Assembly (NCBI RefSeq): GCF_910592395.1
Contig: NC_088322.1
Coordinates: 7,435,431-7,499,430, forward strand
DNA length: 64,000 bases
Direction: 5' to 3'
Origin: Lineus longissimus
Taxonomy: Eukaryota > Nemertea > Pilidiophora > Heteronemertea > Lineidae
Part shown: piece after piece, positions 46,742 through 59,861 of the stretch
How positions within the stretch are numbered: the stretch's first letter is position 1
Layout of the letters: the number at the start of each line of letters is the position of its first letter
Notes under the pieces: generated by a model
Database searches by the model: none
The model's input: the letters and a program-made list of their open reading frames with translations, nothing else
What the model was told of the DNA's origin: nothing
Position numbers and translations under genes: made by a program

Positions 46742-47299
46742 CTGTAAAGACAGGGAGGAGAAAATGATTACACTTTTTGAAGAACGAGTAAATTGCATCA
46801 CCTCCAGAAAAATTTGTGAACTTTACGTCTAAAAGCTTCAGGCAGCTTATGTCTTAAGCTTCGATTTGGCTGCAGTCAACCTGGCATCAGACAACTGACT
46901 TCTACTGTACCCCAGAGTGCCTACTATTTACATGTAATGTACTGATGTACGTGGCTTGATGATTTAGACAAGTTAGGAAACTTTAGCCTACACTTCTTAT
47001 GCCATTGGTGGAGTTTCCCTGGGCTAGGTAGATTCCCCTTGTTAATGAGGATCCTACTCATGTTCACCTTGCAAATAGTTTTACTGGGGTATTTCCAACA
47101 GATTTTTATAGAATACTTGATTGAATGCTCAAACTGATCAGCACATTGCCTTTCTTCTTTCAAACGCAGAATTAAAGAAATAGGACAACACATTTTCAAA
47201 ATTACCACACTACTTTCGTTGGGCCTGATGCACAAAATCTCAAGTGAACCACAGAATTCTGAGTTTTCAGGCAAAAATAACCTCATGATTTTTTTGGAA
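46742..47299. other. Region upstream of the first WAC exon; no gene recognised
   Basis: May contain the WAC 5' region or a first intron. No clear CpG-rich promoter. A 120-codon minus-strand ORF at 46,924-47,286 has no recognisable features. Confidence 0.4.
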
Positions 47300-48620
47300 T
47301 TTCATGGATAATGAACTTCAGACACTTGCAAAGCTTCTTCAAGATGAATTGGCACAGTGCTGAACCCTTCCTTTGAAGTTGCTACCATACTTTGCCAAGG
47401 GGTCAGGAATACATGTATCTCAAGTTGACAATACAATTCTGAGTTCTGAGACAAAAATAACTAAATAATTTCTCTGATTTTCACAGTATGATAAACTTCA
47501 GACACTTGCAAAGCTTATTCAAGATGAATGGGCACAGTGCTGAGCCCATTCTCTGAAATTGCTACCCTACTTTGCTTTGGTTTGGAAATATCACAAGTCA
47601 AAAACACAATTCTGAGCGCTGAGGCAAAAATAAACACATGATTTTTCTGATTTTCGTGGACAATAAACTTATGACACTTGCAAAGTTTATTCAAGATGAA
47701 TTGGCACAGTGCTGAGCCCATTCTCTGAAATTGGTACCATACTTTGCTTTAGGGTCCAAAAATATCTCTTGAAAGTCAACCGCACAATTCTGTGTTCGGA
47801 GGTAAAAATAATCACATGATTTTTCTGATTTTCATGGATAATAAACTTTAGACACTTGTTAAGCTTATTCAAGATGAATAGGCACAGTGCTCAACCCCTC
47901 CTCTGAAACTGATACCCTACATTGGTTTGTTGCCGGAAAATATCACAAGTCAAAAACAAAATTCTGAGTTCTGAGGCAAAAATAATCACATGATTGTTCT
48001 CATTTTCATGGACAATAAACCTCAGACACTTGCAAAGCTTATTCAAGATGAAATAGCACAGTGCTGAAGCCATTCTCTGAAATTGCTACCCTACTTTGCT
48101 TTGGTTCGGAAAACATCACAAGTCAAAAACACAATTCTGTGTTCTGAAGCAAAAATAATCACCTGATTTTTCTGATTATCATGGACAATAAACTTATGAC
48201 ACTTGCAAAGCTTATTCAAGATGAATTGGCAAAATGCTGAGCCCATTCTCTGAAATTGGTACCATACTTCACTTAGGGTCCGAAAATATCTCAAGTCAAC
48301 CACACAATCCTGCGTTCTGAGATAAAAATAATCACATAATTTTTCTGATTTTTCGTGGATGATAAACTTTAGACACTTGTTAAACTTATTCAAGATGAAT
48401 TGGCACAGTGCTGAACCCCTCCTCTGAAACTGATACCCTACTTTGATTTGAGGTCGGAAAATATCTCAAGTCAACAACACAATTCTGAGTTCTGAGGCTA
48501 AAATAATTACACGATTTTTCTGATTTTCGTGGATAATAAAGTTGAGAAACTTGCAAAGCTTATTCAAGATGAATTGGCACAGTGCTGAACCCATTCTCTG
48601 AAATTGGTACCCTACTTTGT
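47300..48620. repeat. Satellite array, about 175-bp period, about eight units
   Basis: The landmark GACACTTGCAAAGCTTATTC (with variants) falls at about 47,321, 47,501, 47,672, 47,852, 48,025, 48,200, 48,371 and 48,546. Each unit also has GGCACAGTGCTGA and ATTCTGAGTTCTGAGG. Short ORFs inside are fortuitous. Confidence 0.9.
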
Positions 48621-50622
48621 TTGGCTATCATAACCAGATTTGACACATCGCATATATTTCAATGTTTTTCTCCAAAACAAAGATTTTTCATGCAAATTTC
48701 TGGTTGCAGTACATACATTACTGTATTTTGTAACTCAACTAAGACACTGATACCTATTACCATCATCCAGTTTCAAACTGGGTACCCTATTTTGACTTTG
48801 GTCGATTTGAAGTCCGACTTATATACAATTCTTTAGATTACAACTGATCTAAAACTCCAATTGTGATGAAAATTCACGGGCTTACTAATTACGATGTAGC
48901 CAAAGTAATTGACAGGTCTGACTTTGAATCCTAAAACCAAAATTAACCAATATGTCAAGATTTTGGTCAAAAACATCCTGAAAAAATATGTTTGATAAAG
49001 TGCATATAAATCTGACAAAAAGTTTTTCTAAATTGCTTGTAAGTTGTATGAGGATATCTGTAGAGGTGTCTTCTTTTCCTCAAATCTAGTAAAAATCTTT
49101 TTAGGAAGCAACACTCTTCAGTGCAGACCATCTTTCGACCCCCAACTTGGTGCACTTTTTCATGTCTGGCTTCTCGGGTCACTTCAGAAGAACAATATTT
49201 TCTGTCTTCTGACACCAAATTACCTCGTATGGATGAGTCTCATTTCGGCTATAATACCTGTGGAAGAGAAAGAAAACAGAAATGGTGAGATTTAAGGCGA
49301 ATTTGGGTGAAAACAACCGAAATACGATTCTCTTTTCAGGAGGGATTTTGACAACAATCATGGCGGATCTGCAGAAATCGGGACCCCATTTTTGGAGGTA
49401 TAATTTTGCTATATTTACCCATCATTGAGCCTTGGAAATTTCCTTGCATGCATTACCATCAATGCTTAGGTATTTGGTAGCTTCAACAGCCCAATCGAAT
49501 GGTAAAGCACGGAGATTTTGGGTGTTTTTCACCTCAAAACACATAACCAACAAATATGTAGAAGATCTGCCATGATACATACGGGACCTTTATTGTTTCC
49601 GAAGATTCACGAAACCATTCCGAACGAGTTCAAGTTTACTTTCACCTATTCATAAAAAGTATAAACACCATATAACTCTTCGCTTATATATAATCAAATA
49701 ACAAAACACCGTTAGTAGTAATTGATAAACGTTTACCATGTTTTTAGGATCTCCGGAAAGTAATTTGTCACGTGACACATTGTGTTCAAGATGGAAGAAG
49801 CCGACCGTGACTTGGAATAAAAGGTCCTATATTTTGGCTTCTCCTGCTTATTCATGAAGGTTTGTTCTATTTTCAAAACTTCCTTATCCTTAAAGAGCTT
49901 GTCTGTTATTGTTTGGGCACACCACTTTTGTGTGTTTTATTGTATTTGTGCAGAAATATGATGCCGACTGATCTTGACACTGCTTTGTTAATTTAATTGG
50001 GTCACGTGACCTGTCATTCATTTCGAGGAAATCGACTGCAATCAATGACAGTCAATTAGTGACGGGGATTGCAATCAATGACAGTCAATTAGTGACGGGG
50101 AATACACCTTTAAAGGCCTACGCCGTTCGTTAAAAATTTTGAATTTGAAATTGAATTTGAAAATGTCCAATTGCAGAAATACGTACTAGATATAAATTTC
50201 AACATTGCCGTTGTGTGGACTAATATACAAAAAAAGAAAGTGTCTCCTCTTATCTAATCAATCTATTGATTCTATTAATGTCATTAAAGCATGGAAAGTT
50301 TGAGAGATTTAATTGCGCAATTGATTCTGGGGGTTTGTTAGGCCTACAAATAAAGGATGAATAATAATTCTGCAGCCCACGCGCTGCAGATCACTGATCA
50401 GCCGCAGGTCATGTCTAAACAGCTCCATTTGGATTTAAAATTAACTTCTAAAATACTTAATCTATAAAATGTACCAAGGCAGTAAGTTATCTGCAGATGA
50501 AGTTCGAGAGACTGAAATTGTTTGGTCTGATCCATCTGAATCTTTATTATTTCAAGTTGACCTTATTATCATGTTGACCTTAAAAGGTAAATCTCAGATC
50601 CAAGATCAGTCAGTTTAAACTC
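48621..50622. other. No gene recognised
   Basis: Host sequence. A 30-base direct duplication (AATCAATGACAGTCAATTAG) sits at about 50,040 and 50,073. Confidence 0.5.
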
Positions 50623-50678
50623 TTTTTAGCTCACCTCTTAGCAGAGGTGAGCTTATCCCATACCGTGGCGTCCGTCGT

Positions 50679-50713
<35 letters not shown>

Positions 50714-51766
50714 CGTCGTCGTCCGTCGTCCGTTAGCAGGGCACGTTTCGTAACTGTTAGAGCTATTGAGTTGAAACTTGGTACACATGTACCCTTATGT
50801 AATGACACCTTGGAGACCAAGTTTCGGTCCGATTCGTTTCATGGTTTGGCCACCAGGGGGCCAAACGTTAAAAGTGAAAATATGCAATATCTCCCTTAAT
50901 AGTAGTCGGGAAATTTTGAAAAAAATATGGTAGGTACTTCTAGCAAAGGTGCATCATATATCCTCCAGGTTTTTGATTTGACCTCCTTTTCAAGGTCACA
51001 GAGGTCAAATGGTGTAAATTGGCCGTTAGGATGTAACGATGGCACGTTTCTAAACTGCAATGACTATTGATACCAAATTTGGTACACATTTACCCCTTAG
51101 TCAGGTGATCTCAGGGACCGAAGTTTGGTCCAATATGATTCACCACTTGACCACCAGGGGGCAAAATCCAAAAACCTTAAAAATGTGATTATTCCTTAAC
51201 TTCTTGCCCGATTGCCACCAATTTGATATCATGGGTACATCTAACCACCATACAGTATATGTCACACAGGTTTTTAATTTGACCTTCTTGTCAAGGTCAC
51301 AGAGGTCAAATGGCGTAAATTCGCCGTCAGGCCGTAACTATGGCACGTTTCTTAACTGCAATGACTATTGATCACAAATTAAGTACACAATGTACCCCTT
51401 GGTCAGGTGATCTCAGGTACCGAAGTTTGGTGCAATCTGATTTGCCGTTTGGCCTCCAGGGAGGGGGCCAAATCCTAAATTCTTCAAAATGCCATTATTC
51501 CTAGTAATGACTTGCCCGATTGGCACCAATTTTATATCATAGGTACATCTAATTCTAACAACCATTCAATGTGTCACCCGGGTCTTCTTTGATTTGACCT
51601 ACTTTTCAAGGTCACAGAGGTCGAATGTACTGTAAATTGGCCATTTTGGGGAAATTGTAATTGCTTGGACCTACATCAAACCTAACACTACATGACACAA
51701 TACCATGCTCTTTATCCATCTTTCCTCCACATGAGGTGAGCACAATGGCCCTGGCCATTTCATTTA
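50623..51766 (-). mobile_element. 1.15-kb interspersed repeat, copy 2 (inverse)
   Basis: Reverse complement of 36,574-37,723 along its whole length, with few differences. It includes the terminal hairpin CTCACCTCTTAGCAGAGGTGAG and a GTC tract at 50,675-50,730. WAC lies between the two copies. Confidence 0.9.
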
Positions 51767-51960
51767 ACTCTTAACTAATTCATTGAAGAAAATCCAAATA
51801 GAAACTCGTAAGTGAAATGATGTACAATAGGGCTCATAGTGCCATTTTCATCATGAGCGCGAGGCTATAAGGGTCTCAAAATATAGGTCATCTTCAGGTG
51901 ACTTATATGTAATGTGCAGAGTTAATGGGGGAGGTCATGTAAATTCTTAATATTAACTTA

Positions 51961-52128
51961 TACAGTGGAACCTCCCTTAGCGGACACCTCTCTATTAAGG
52001 ACACCCTCTGTATAAAGGACACTAATTTTGGTCCCAAATGGTTTCTATCCATTCAATTTGACCTCTCTCTATAAAGGACAGCAGTTGTCAGTCCCGTGGG
52101 TGACCTTAATAGAGAGGTTCTACTGTAT
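51961..52128 (+). mobile_element. CAGTRGAACC foldback MITE, complete copy
   Basis: Starts TACAGTGGAACCTC and ends GAGAGGTTCTACTGTA, giving terminal inverted repeats with TA at both edges, as expected for Tc1/mariner-type non-autonomous elements. The interior repeats CTCTATTAAGGACACC. Five relatives occur in the window. Confidence 0.8.
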
Positions 52129-52899
52129 TCGGACTGGATGTACTCTGAGATGGGAGAAATTCCGGCATGTTAATTATTATACTGGTAACTCAAAGTGCAA
52201 GTTCATCTGACCCACCTGGCTCCTGCCATAATAGACTGATACCAATAGGCCCACATATTAATAACAGACCAGATCAACCAGTGAGATCCTTCTAATGGCC
52301 TGGTTACCCACATCAAAACACTGCATAACAATTTTGTCCTCTCCATGTGTAATTGAGATCCTCTAATCAATCAAATTTGCCCATCATTCCATCCCATCTG
52401 CTCTGATCCCTAACTTGGCACTCGGCCAATGCCCCAGGGATGACAGCTCCAGTGGAAATCTGTATAATGTGTGTCTAAAAGGGAAGTCATTTGGGGAATT
52501 CTGCCAATAATGTTGTGACTCACAATATTGATTTTCGAGTTCTCCCCTCATTATTCTGATGCTGGAAAGTAATTTGATATAATTGTAGATCTTCTGAGTA
52601 ATTATTTTTGTCTTCACATTGTGGTAGTCTCAGGACCTGTCAAGCACCCATTAACTTTTAATAACTTTTTTGTTCCATAATAAAAAGATCGTGAAAGCCA
52701 CCAAAAGCAATTGAAAGAAAGATGTGTCAGCATGTCTGACTAAATCTGGTTGCCTTTATGATAAATTGGTCAAACAAATTAACTCTGACAAACCTACTGT
52801 AGACCACTAAAGTTTTGTGGGAATTTCATTTGCGTGGATTTTGCCAAATAATGTAGAATTACAAAAATAAAAACTGTCCCTGCTCTCCCAGATGTCAAA

Positions 52900-53720
52900 A
52901 CCAGTACAGTTGTCCCTGTCCTACTAGTTCTTTTGACCAGTACAGTTGTCCATGCAATCTTAGTTGTCACAACCAGTACAGTTGTCCCTGCCCTCCTAGT
53001 TGTTTTGACCAGTACAGTTGTCCATGCACTCTTAGTAGTCACAACCAGTACAGTTGTCCCTGTCCTCCTAGTTGTTTGACAAGTACATAGTTGTCCATGC
53101 ACTATTGTTGTCACAACCAGTACAGTTGCCCCTGCCCTCTTAGTTGTTTTGACCAGTACAGTTGTCCATGCACTCTTAGTAGTCACAACCAGTACAGTTA
53201 TCCCTGCCCTCCTAGTTGTTTTGACCAGTACAGTTGTCCATGCACTCTTAGTAGTCACAACCAGTACAGTTGTCCCTGTCCTCCTAGTAGTCACAACCAA
53301 TAGAGTAGTCCCTGTCCTATTAGTTGTTTAGACCAGTACAGTTGTCCATGCACTCTTAGTAGTCACAACCAGTTCAGTTGTCCCTGTCCTCCTGGTAGTC
53401 ACAACCAATAGAGTAGTCCCTGTCCTCCTAGTTGTTTAGACCAGTACAGTTGTCCATGCACTCTTAGTAGTCGCAACCAGTACAGTTGTCCCTGCCCTCT
53501 TAGTTGTTTAGACCAGTACAGTTGTCCATGATTTCTTAGTAGTCACAACCAGTACGTTGTCCCTGCCCTCCTAGTTGTTTTGACAAGTACAGTTGTCCAT
53601 GCACTCTTTAGTAGTCATAACCAGTACAGTTGTCCCTGTCCTCTTAGTTGTTTAGACCAGCACAGTTGTCCATGCACTCTTAGTAGTCACAACCAGTACA
53701 TATTTCCCTGTCCTCCTAGC
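52900..53720. repeat. 36-bp minisatellite with 72-bp higher-order pattern
   Basis: Alternating halves ACCAGTACAGTTGTCCCTGC (followed by CCTCCTAGTTGTTTTG) and ACCAGTACAGTTGTCCATGC (followed by ACTCTTAGTAGTCACA). Long ORFs on both strands follow from the period being divisible by three. Confidence 0.95.
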
Positions 53721-54814
53721 TGTCTGAACTAGTGCAGTTATGCCAGTACTCCCAGCCATAGTTGCTTTGACTAGTCGTAATATAAGTTGGCCATGTCCTT
53801 GTAGGTCACTGTAGTTGTCTCAACCAGTACAGCTGTCCCTCAACCACCCTTAATTGTTAGGACCAGTGCTTGTCCCTGTTATACAAGATTGTCTCCAGCC
53901 TCCCTGTTGTCTCAAAATGTCTCCCCCCCCCCTCCCCAGCTTCCTGTTATGCTGGAAAAGTTGCCACCGAATCTAATGTGGTTTAATAGTTTCAGAACAA
54001 AAACAATTATCCTAATCAACACACAGTTTGTCTGACTAAGCTGCTGCTAGCTCACAAGGGAAATTCTAGCTGCCAGATCTAAATCCCGATAATGGGTCCA
54101 CGATTGAAATACTACCATCCTGTCAATATTGATGACTTTGACCTTGACTCTCTTACCGTGGGGGAAATTCTCAGCAGCATAATTTCATGACATAAATATT
54201 TTATTTTTGAGTTTCATGTCAGAATGAGAAGGGCATCCTCTTTACAGTTCAAGGTCTTGCCTTGGGAGAAATTCTCAACATTTCATTGAATTTCAAAATA
54301 AATGGTGACTGCTCCGAATGTACAGTTCAAGGTCATGAGTCAAATTCTGATTGATTTTCTGACAGTTCTGACGATTTGTACAATGTGAAATGCTGTGAAG
54401 ACGAGCGATTTTAGTCGCTATGACCTCATTGGAGCCATCACAGACGATTGTGGTTGGGATGTGGCCGCCAATCGATTGACTTGCACATTGTCATGGCAAT
54501 TTCAAAAAATCGCCAACTATGATAGACAGGAATTTCCCAGTTTAGTGTATGTGACTGTGTTTGGTGCCAGCCTGGCAAAAACTCTTGGTTGCTAACGCCC
54601 ATGCAGTGCAGAAGATAGGCCCCTAAATACTGTTTCAAAATTCTGTGTTTTACCACAAGTATTTCAATATGATTTCATTAAGTTTTCATTTCAAATGCGA
54701 TTTGATATTTCAACCAAATTGTATTCAAGGTAATATCTGATTTCAACTTGCCCACTTTTTACAGGTAATTTGCTAGAACATGTAATGAACCTTTATACCT
54801 CACAAAAATAGAGG
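53721..54814. other. No gene recognised
   Basis: Diverged minisatellite remains to about 53,930, with a poly-C run near 53,925, then unique host sequence. Confidence 0.5.
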
Positions 54815-55066
54815 GTGTCTACAAAACCAAGACCCAAGACCCAAGACCCAAGACCTACAAAACCAAGACCCAAGACCCAAGATGTTGATGGGTCTTGGTT
54901 TTGTAGGTCTTGGTTTTGTAGGTCTTGGGTCTTGGGTCTTGGTTTTGTAGACACCCACACAGGTGTCTACAAAACCAAGACCTACAAAACCAAGACCCAA
55001 GACCTACAAAACCAAGACCCCCCACCTACAAAACCAAGATCTACAAAACCAAGATCCATCAACAAA
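54815..55066. repeat. AAGACCC / ACAAAACC foldback array, block 1
   Basis: Runs of AAGACCC and AAGACCTACAAAACC, then their reverse complement, meeting at a short loop near 54,880-54,890 and again around GTAGACACCCACACAGGTGTCTAC at about 54,945-54,970. The block can form large hairpins. Confidence 0.9.
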
Positions 55067-55383
55067 CCTACTCCAAACTAGTACCTAGTACCATAGTACC
55101 TGCCCAAGAAGTAATCACATTGTTCTTTTTTTTTTTCATTCACCCTAACCCTTTAGAAAGCTAGGCTATATTATCACGAATACCCTCGAGAGGACTATTT
55201 AAGGTATTTTAGCTTTTGTATTATATCCTTACCCCGAGATCCTTATTTTCTTGGAAAAGCTTAACCAGTGTTAAATGTTCTGAACAGAATCTGAGTACAA
55301 AGCATTAAAGAGCTTGTTTATATAGGAGCTTCTGTTTTATTGATAAATTGCAACTTCCTGCTGAAAAAAGGAGAGATGTATAT

Positions 55384-55668
55384 GGGGTCTTGGTTTTGTA
55401 GGTCTTGGTTTTGTAGATGGGGGTCTTGGTTTTGTAGGTCTTGGTTTTGTAGATGGGGTCTTGGTTTTGTAGGTCTTGGGTCTTGGGTCTTGGGTCTTGG
55501 GTCTTGGTTTTGTAGGTCTTGGTTTTGTAGACACCTGTGTGGGTGTCTACAAAACCAAGACCCAAGACCCAAGACCTACAAAACCAAGACCCATCAACAT
55601 CTTGGGTCTTGGGTCTTGGTTTTGTAGGTCTTGAGTCTTGGGTCTTGGGTCTTGGTTTTGTAGACACC
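55384..55668. repeat. AAGACCC / ACAAAACC foldback array, block 2
   Basis: Same units as block 1, largely in the opposite order (GGTCTTGGTTTTGTAG first), again with the ACACCTGTGTGGGTGT centre near 55,531-55,550. The two blocks are inverted relative to each other. Confidence 0.9.
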
Positions 55669-56739
55669 CCAAAAATAGATTGTATTTGCAGTATTCATGA
55701 AGAAGGAATTGGGATATCTCATCTACCTGTAATTAGTAGTATTGATGGTAATTAGCCTTGATGAAGGAATGGGATGCACATCCTTGGCAGGGTGATCCAG
55801 GTAAATGCCTGGCTTTGCTTTGGATTAACCCTCTCATAATCAAAATAACTTAGAAGTTGTGGAAGTCTGCAAACAATAGTAAGCCTACATCTTAACCAAC
55901 ATATGCATGACTTAAAGGGGGACTATAGGCAAGAGGAGGGGCTTTTTGGCCATCTTCAAGTGACTAGTACACAGTAAGAGCCCTTGGTCATGTCAGATTT
56001 AGCACTATATATATCCCTCGTACAAGCGTGAATCATTTCGACCTACATGTACTGTGGGATGTGAGAGACCCCTATTGGCAGCTTTGTGTAACTTTATCTT
56101 GCCTGCCTAGCTGCTGCCTATATTGTCACTTTAAGCCCTTCGCTTCTCTGAGAGCATACATTGTAGGCCTCCAAGAACTTTCCTCCACTGTCTTTTGTCT
56201 GTGGCGATCCTTGCAAGCTCTTGCCAAGTTGTAAGAGTGACGGGTGGTCTTCATGTCACTCTCACGGTCCTGTCGCCAGCTGTTTCTGGACGAAATAGAC
56301 TGCCCTGGGAGTCATATAAAGAGGACCCACAGTACCTGCTGCCTGTCTGACCTGCCGATGCATACCAGCAGCAGTTGACTAGAGGCAGTATCTATCAGGC
56401 CTATCACCCCATTAATGTACATGTACAATTAACTGCTGATCCCAGGAATGTCCAGATATAACAACAAAAATGCCGGCCCTACCATTCGTTAAAACCGGAA
56501 TTAACTAAAAGGGCCAATCTCAACCAAGATAATCAGAGAAGGAAAATTCTTGCTCTAGCTTTCAAAGTATTGGGAATGTGAGATGGTCAATAACCATTTC
56601 TCAGTTTGAGTAAATAGAAAACAAGATCCGTGCTGATATGATATTGGCAATGTTGAGATGTGAGAGGGTGTGATAATCTAACACCTGCAGAGGTCCCACT
56701 TTTGTGAGGGGAAATCTCATCGATTTTGTTGAAAATGCG
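55669..56739. other. No gene recognised
   Basis: Host sequence; small ORFs without recognisable features. Confidence 0.45.
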
Positions 56740-57035
56740 TTATGAAAATAGAGTACTTTACTCGTATACTAGTGGTACATGTACTTGGACCCTACGTGTG
56801 TACATGTACATGTACTTTTACTCCTAATACTACACGTAGATGTATAATCCAACTACATGGTGGTAACACTATTAATAGGAGTAAAAGTACTCTATTTTCA
56901 CTACATGTACATGTACGTGTATGGTCCAAGTACATGTACATGTAACACTAGTAGTAGGCCTATAGGAGTAAAAGTACTCTATTTTCACTACATGTACATG
57001 TACATAGGTATAGTCCAAGTACATGTAACACTAGT
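56740..57035. repeat. Three related palindromic units around TACATGTACATGTAC
   Basis: The units contain GAGTAAAAGTACTCTATTTTC and TGGTCCAAGTACATGTACATG. The first unit (56,740-56,840) is inverted relative to the next two (from about 56,877 and 56,963), each about 90-100 bases. Confidence 0.85.
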
Positions 57036-57689
57036 TGTACACACACTCTCTGGAGCGTCTGTAAGAGCAGGCGAAGAAGATACTCTGCTTTCAGTCATCG
57101 AGGTGTTTTACAATAACACTACGAGGTCGACCTGTTCATAGAGTACAACATTACTGAAGATTGTATACAGTTTCACCACTGTCCATATCTGATGCTGACT
57201 GGCATTGTTCTCACGGGAGACTTGTTACTCTATGAATAACGCCACCGAGTCCATTTTTCCCTTGATTTGAATACGCACCCCCATCGATCATCCTCAAACT
57301 CAAGAGAGAGACGTAAAATCCATGTTTGGTAAACATCTCAGATCAATCTCTGATACTGAAAATCAGAGATTGATTTTGAGTTTTACATGGTTTCCAAGGC
57401 AACTGAATCCTCTTAACGTGGTATTTTCAAGGCTAAGTGCAGTTTGCAATCTCTGGATTTTGTAGGGATTCCGGATCCATAAGTTGATTTATCGTTTTCT
57501 ATGTAAAAGATCTATTGCTGCCTTCATGTTCGAAACAAAATAATGGAATTTTTGGCATCGCAGCGCCACATTTGCAGAAACCGTTTGAAATGTATGCATA
57601 GTCAACTGTATTGTTTTAAAAAGTTTGTTTGATTCTTGCCGCACAAAGTGAGGGGCCAAGTCTTGAAAAGTTACAATCTTGGCCATTAT
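57036..57689. other. No gene recognised
   Basis: Host sequence with an imperfect inverted repeat near 57,340-57,380 (TCAGATCAATCTCTGATACT / AATCAGAGATTGATTTTGAG). Confidence 0.45.
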
Positions 57690-57972
57690 CAGTGCGTCAG
57701 TAGAGCCTCTCTATTAAGGACATCCTTTTAGGACTAACAAATGCTGTTCTTGTTAGAGATGTGTCTGATTGAAGAGGTCAGATAGAATGTACAGTAGAAT
57801 CTACCTATTAAGGACACCCTCAGGACTGTTAAGTGTTGTATTTAATCGAGAGGTGTCCTGATTAATAAAGACGTCAAATTGAATGGAAACAACCACTTTT
57901 GAACCAGAATCAGTGTCTTTAGGCTGAGAGTCCTTAAAAGAGAGGTGTCTGCTAAGAGTGGTTCCACTGACA
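57690..57972 (+). mobile_element. CAGTRGAACC MITE, one partial and one full copy
   Basis: A truncated head at about 57,699-57,785 is followed by a fuller copy starting TACAGTAGAATCTACC near 57,790 and ending GTGGTTCCACTGA near 57,972. The interior AATGGAAACAACCA block matches the 45,121 copy. Confidence 0.75.
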
Positions 57973-59183
57973 TGACTGAAGATTGTATTTGAAGTTCATC
58001 TGGGTATTTTGCAAACAGGTTATGAACTGCTGTGGAACATCCTCCGGCACCACCTGGTGTTGCTAATAAACATTCCTAATTAAGAAGACCTCCTAGGTTG
58101 AGGAAATTAACCAATGTAACGAACCCGTCAGAAAATATTGCTATTTACCTCTACATGTAGTCAAAAAGAAGTTGTGCGAAATCTTCTTTTCCTTCACAGC
58201 GTTTGCTCTGCGGGGTCTGAGTCATTCAGCGATATGACTGAGACAGATCTATTGATACGGCGGATATAGAATGAGATGCTAGATATCATTTTTCAAAGAC
58301 AGAGAGCTATTAAGTAAAATTTATCACTATGCCACGGCTGACTCTTGCTAGTTCTCTTTGCAATCTTTACATCTAAGAAGATTGGAGCTGCACTCCTGTT
58401 CATTACTGTAGTCAAAGTGAGTATTCATAATGACGCAGAAATTAATGAGCGAAATTCAGGTCGTATGTGTCTACTATGGGTTCAGTTATGTTTGGCTGGC
58501 CGCCATTTATCGTGTGACATCGCAAGATGGTTTATTTTGTCATACCGACCTCTGTTGAGGCAAGGAGACATTGTTGATGCAGTGCCTCGATGTCTGCGAC
58601 ACGATGAATTGTATTTGATTTATTTTGCCAACATCTGTTTTAGGCTCCAAAACATTGTGAATTGTCCCTTGAATGCTGATTAAAGTCCCGATGTATTTTA
58701 TGTGGCAATGTTTCAGCACTGAAATGTTCTCAAAAGATTCAATATGCGATCTGCTGATTCTTTAAAAAAGGCCAAAAGAGCATCACCTCAATAAATAAAG
58801 TACTGCAAAATCAAATAAAGAGCTTTTGTCTGACACAACTGTGCAACTCGGAACTTAACCTGGGAACCTAAAAATTACATTGGCAGTGCACTGTAATCTG
58901 AAGTGATGAAATTGTCACCTTGACAACATGGAGGTTTAATTTCCCATTAAAAAAACAACGAAAAAAATAAACCTCTGTAGGCTGGGAAAACGAAATGCAT
59001 GAATTCACAACCTAATTGATTTTAAAATCGTGCTTTGTTTTCAAAGAAAACAGTTTCTGTTTTGAGTTTTCAAATGTGGGACGTTTCATTGAACTAAATT
59101 TTCTTTAGTGACAAAATGACATTTGTGTTAGTTCTGGCGCTGCTGGATGCCAACGTTTTAATTGGCAATTTAGTTTGATTTCG
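57973..59183. other. No gene recognised
   Basis: Contains a 112-codon plus-strand ORF (58,345-58,683) with a hydrophobic start and no known domain. I do not call it a gene. Confidence 0.4.
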
Positions 59184-59490
59184 ATTTTGTAACACACTAT
59201 AGTTTTCACTCTTCAGGAATGTTTTGAGCTGTTAATCAATTGGCAACATCTTCTTGGGGATCTAAAGTACAGATACATTTTCCACATCCAGTTATTTTGT
59301 AACACACTGTATTTTTCACTCTTCATCCAGCAATGTTCTTGGGGATAAATTACAGACAAATATTCCACATCCATTGATTTTTTTACACACTATAGTTTTC
59401 ACTCATTCTTGAGCAGTGCTGTGAGCTGTCAATCAATTAGCAGCATCTTCCATCTGTTGATTTTGTAACACCCTATAATGTGTGAGCCTC
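59184..59490. repeat. Degenerate tandem repeat, about 80-115 bp spacing
   Basis: Four starts of a TTTTGTAACACACTATAGTTTTCACTC-like block at about 59,184, 59,293, 59,380 and 59,460, each followed by a GAGCTGTCAATCAATT or AGCATCTTC-type segment. Confidence 0.75.
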
Positions 59491-59861
59491 CTGCTGAGCA
59501 GTGCCATGCAGGCTGTCAGTCAGTTAATGAAAAGAACCCGAACTGTTGAGGAGAGCTCATTGAAAAGTTCTGATACGAGGTAAGACAACATTTTTTTCTC
59601 CAGTTATATTTTCCTCTTTTGATTCATTCTCAAAACATGCATACATTTGTTTGAAAAAGAAATTGGTCTTTGGAAGTATCTAAAATATAGAAAATGTGTA
59701 TGATAATGATATAAATTACAAAATCAGAAGAGGGATTTTTCTCTGTCAGTGTAAGTGTGAGCATCAAAACTGATTGGAAAGGTTGCTGGCAAAGTTGTAT
59801 GGTAAAATTGCGTTTGGGTAAAAGTGTGGGGGTATTAATCCAGTTGCACACATTCTTTCAA

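Noticed and set aside
47300-48620. Possible CRISPR-like array
   Set aside because: Units are 175-bp contiguous tandem repeats without short repeats and unique spacers, and the DNA is animal nuclear.
52794-53331. 168-codon repetitive ORF (Thr/Val-rich) and plus-strand Cys/Pro-rich ORFs
   Set aside because: The 36-bp minisatellite period is divisible by three, so long frames arise on both strands by chance.
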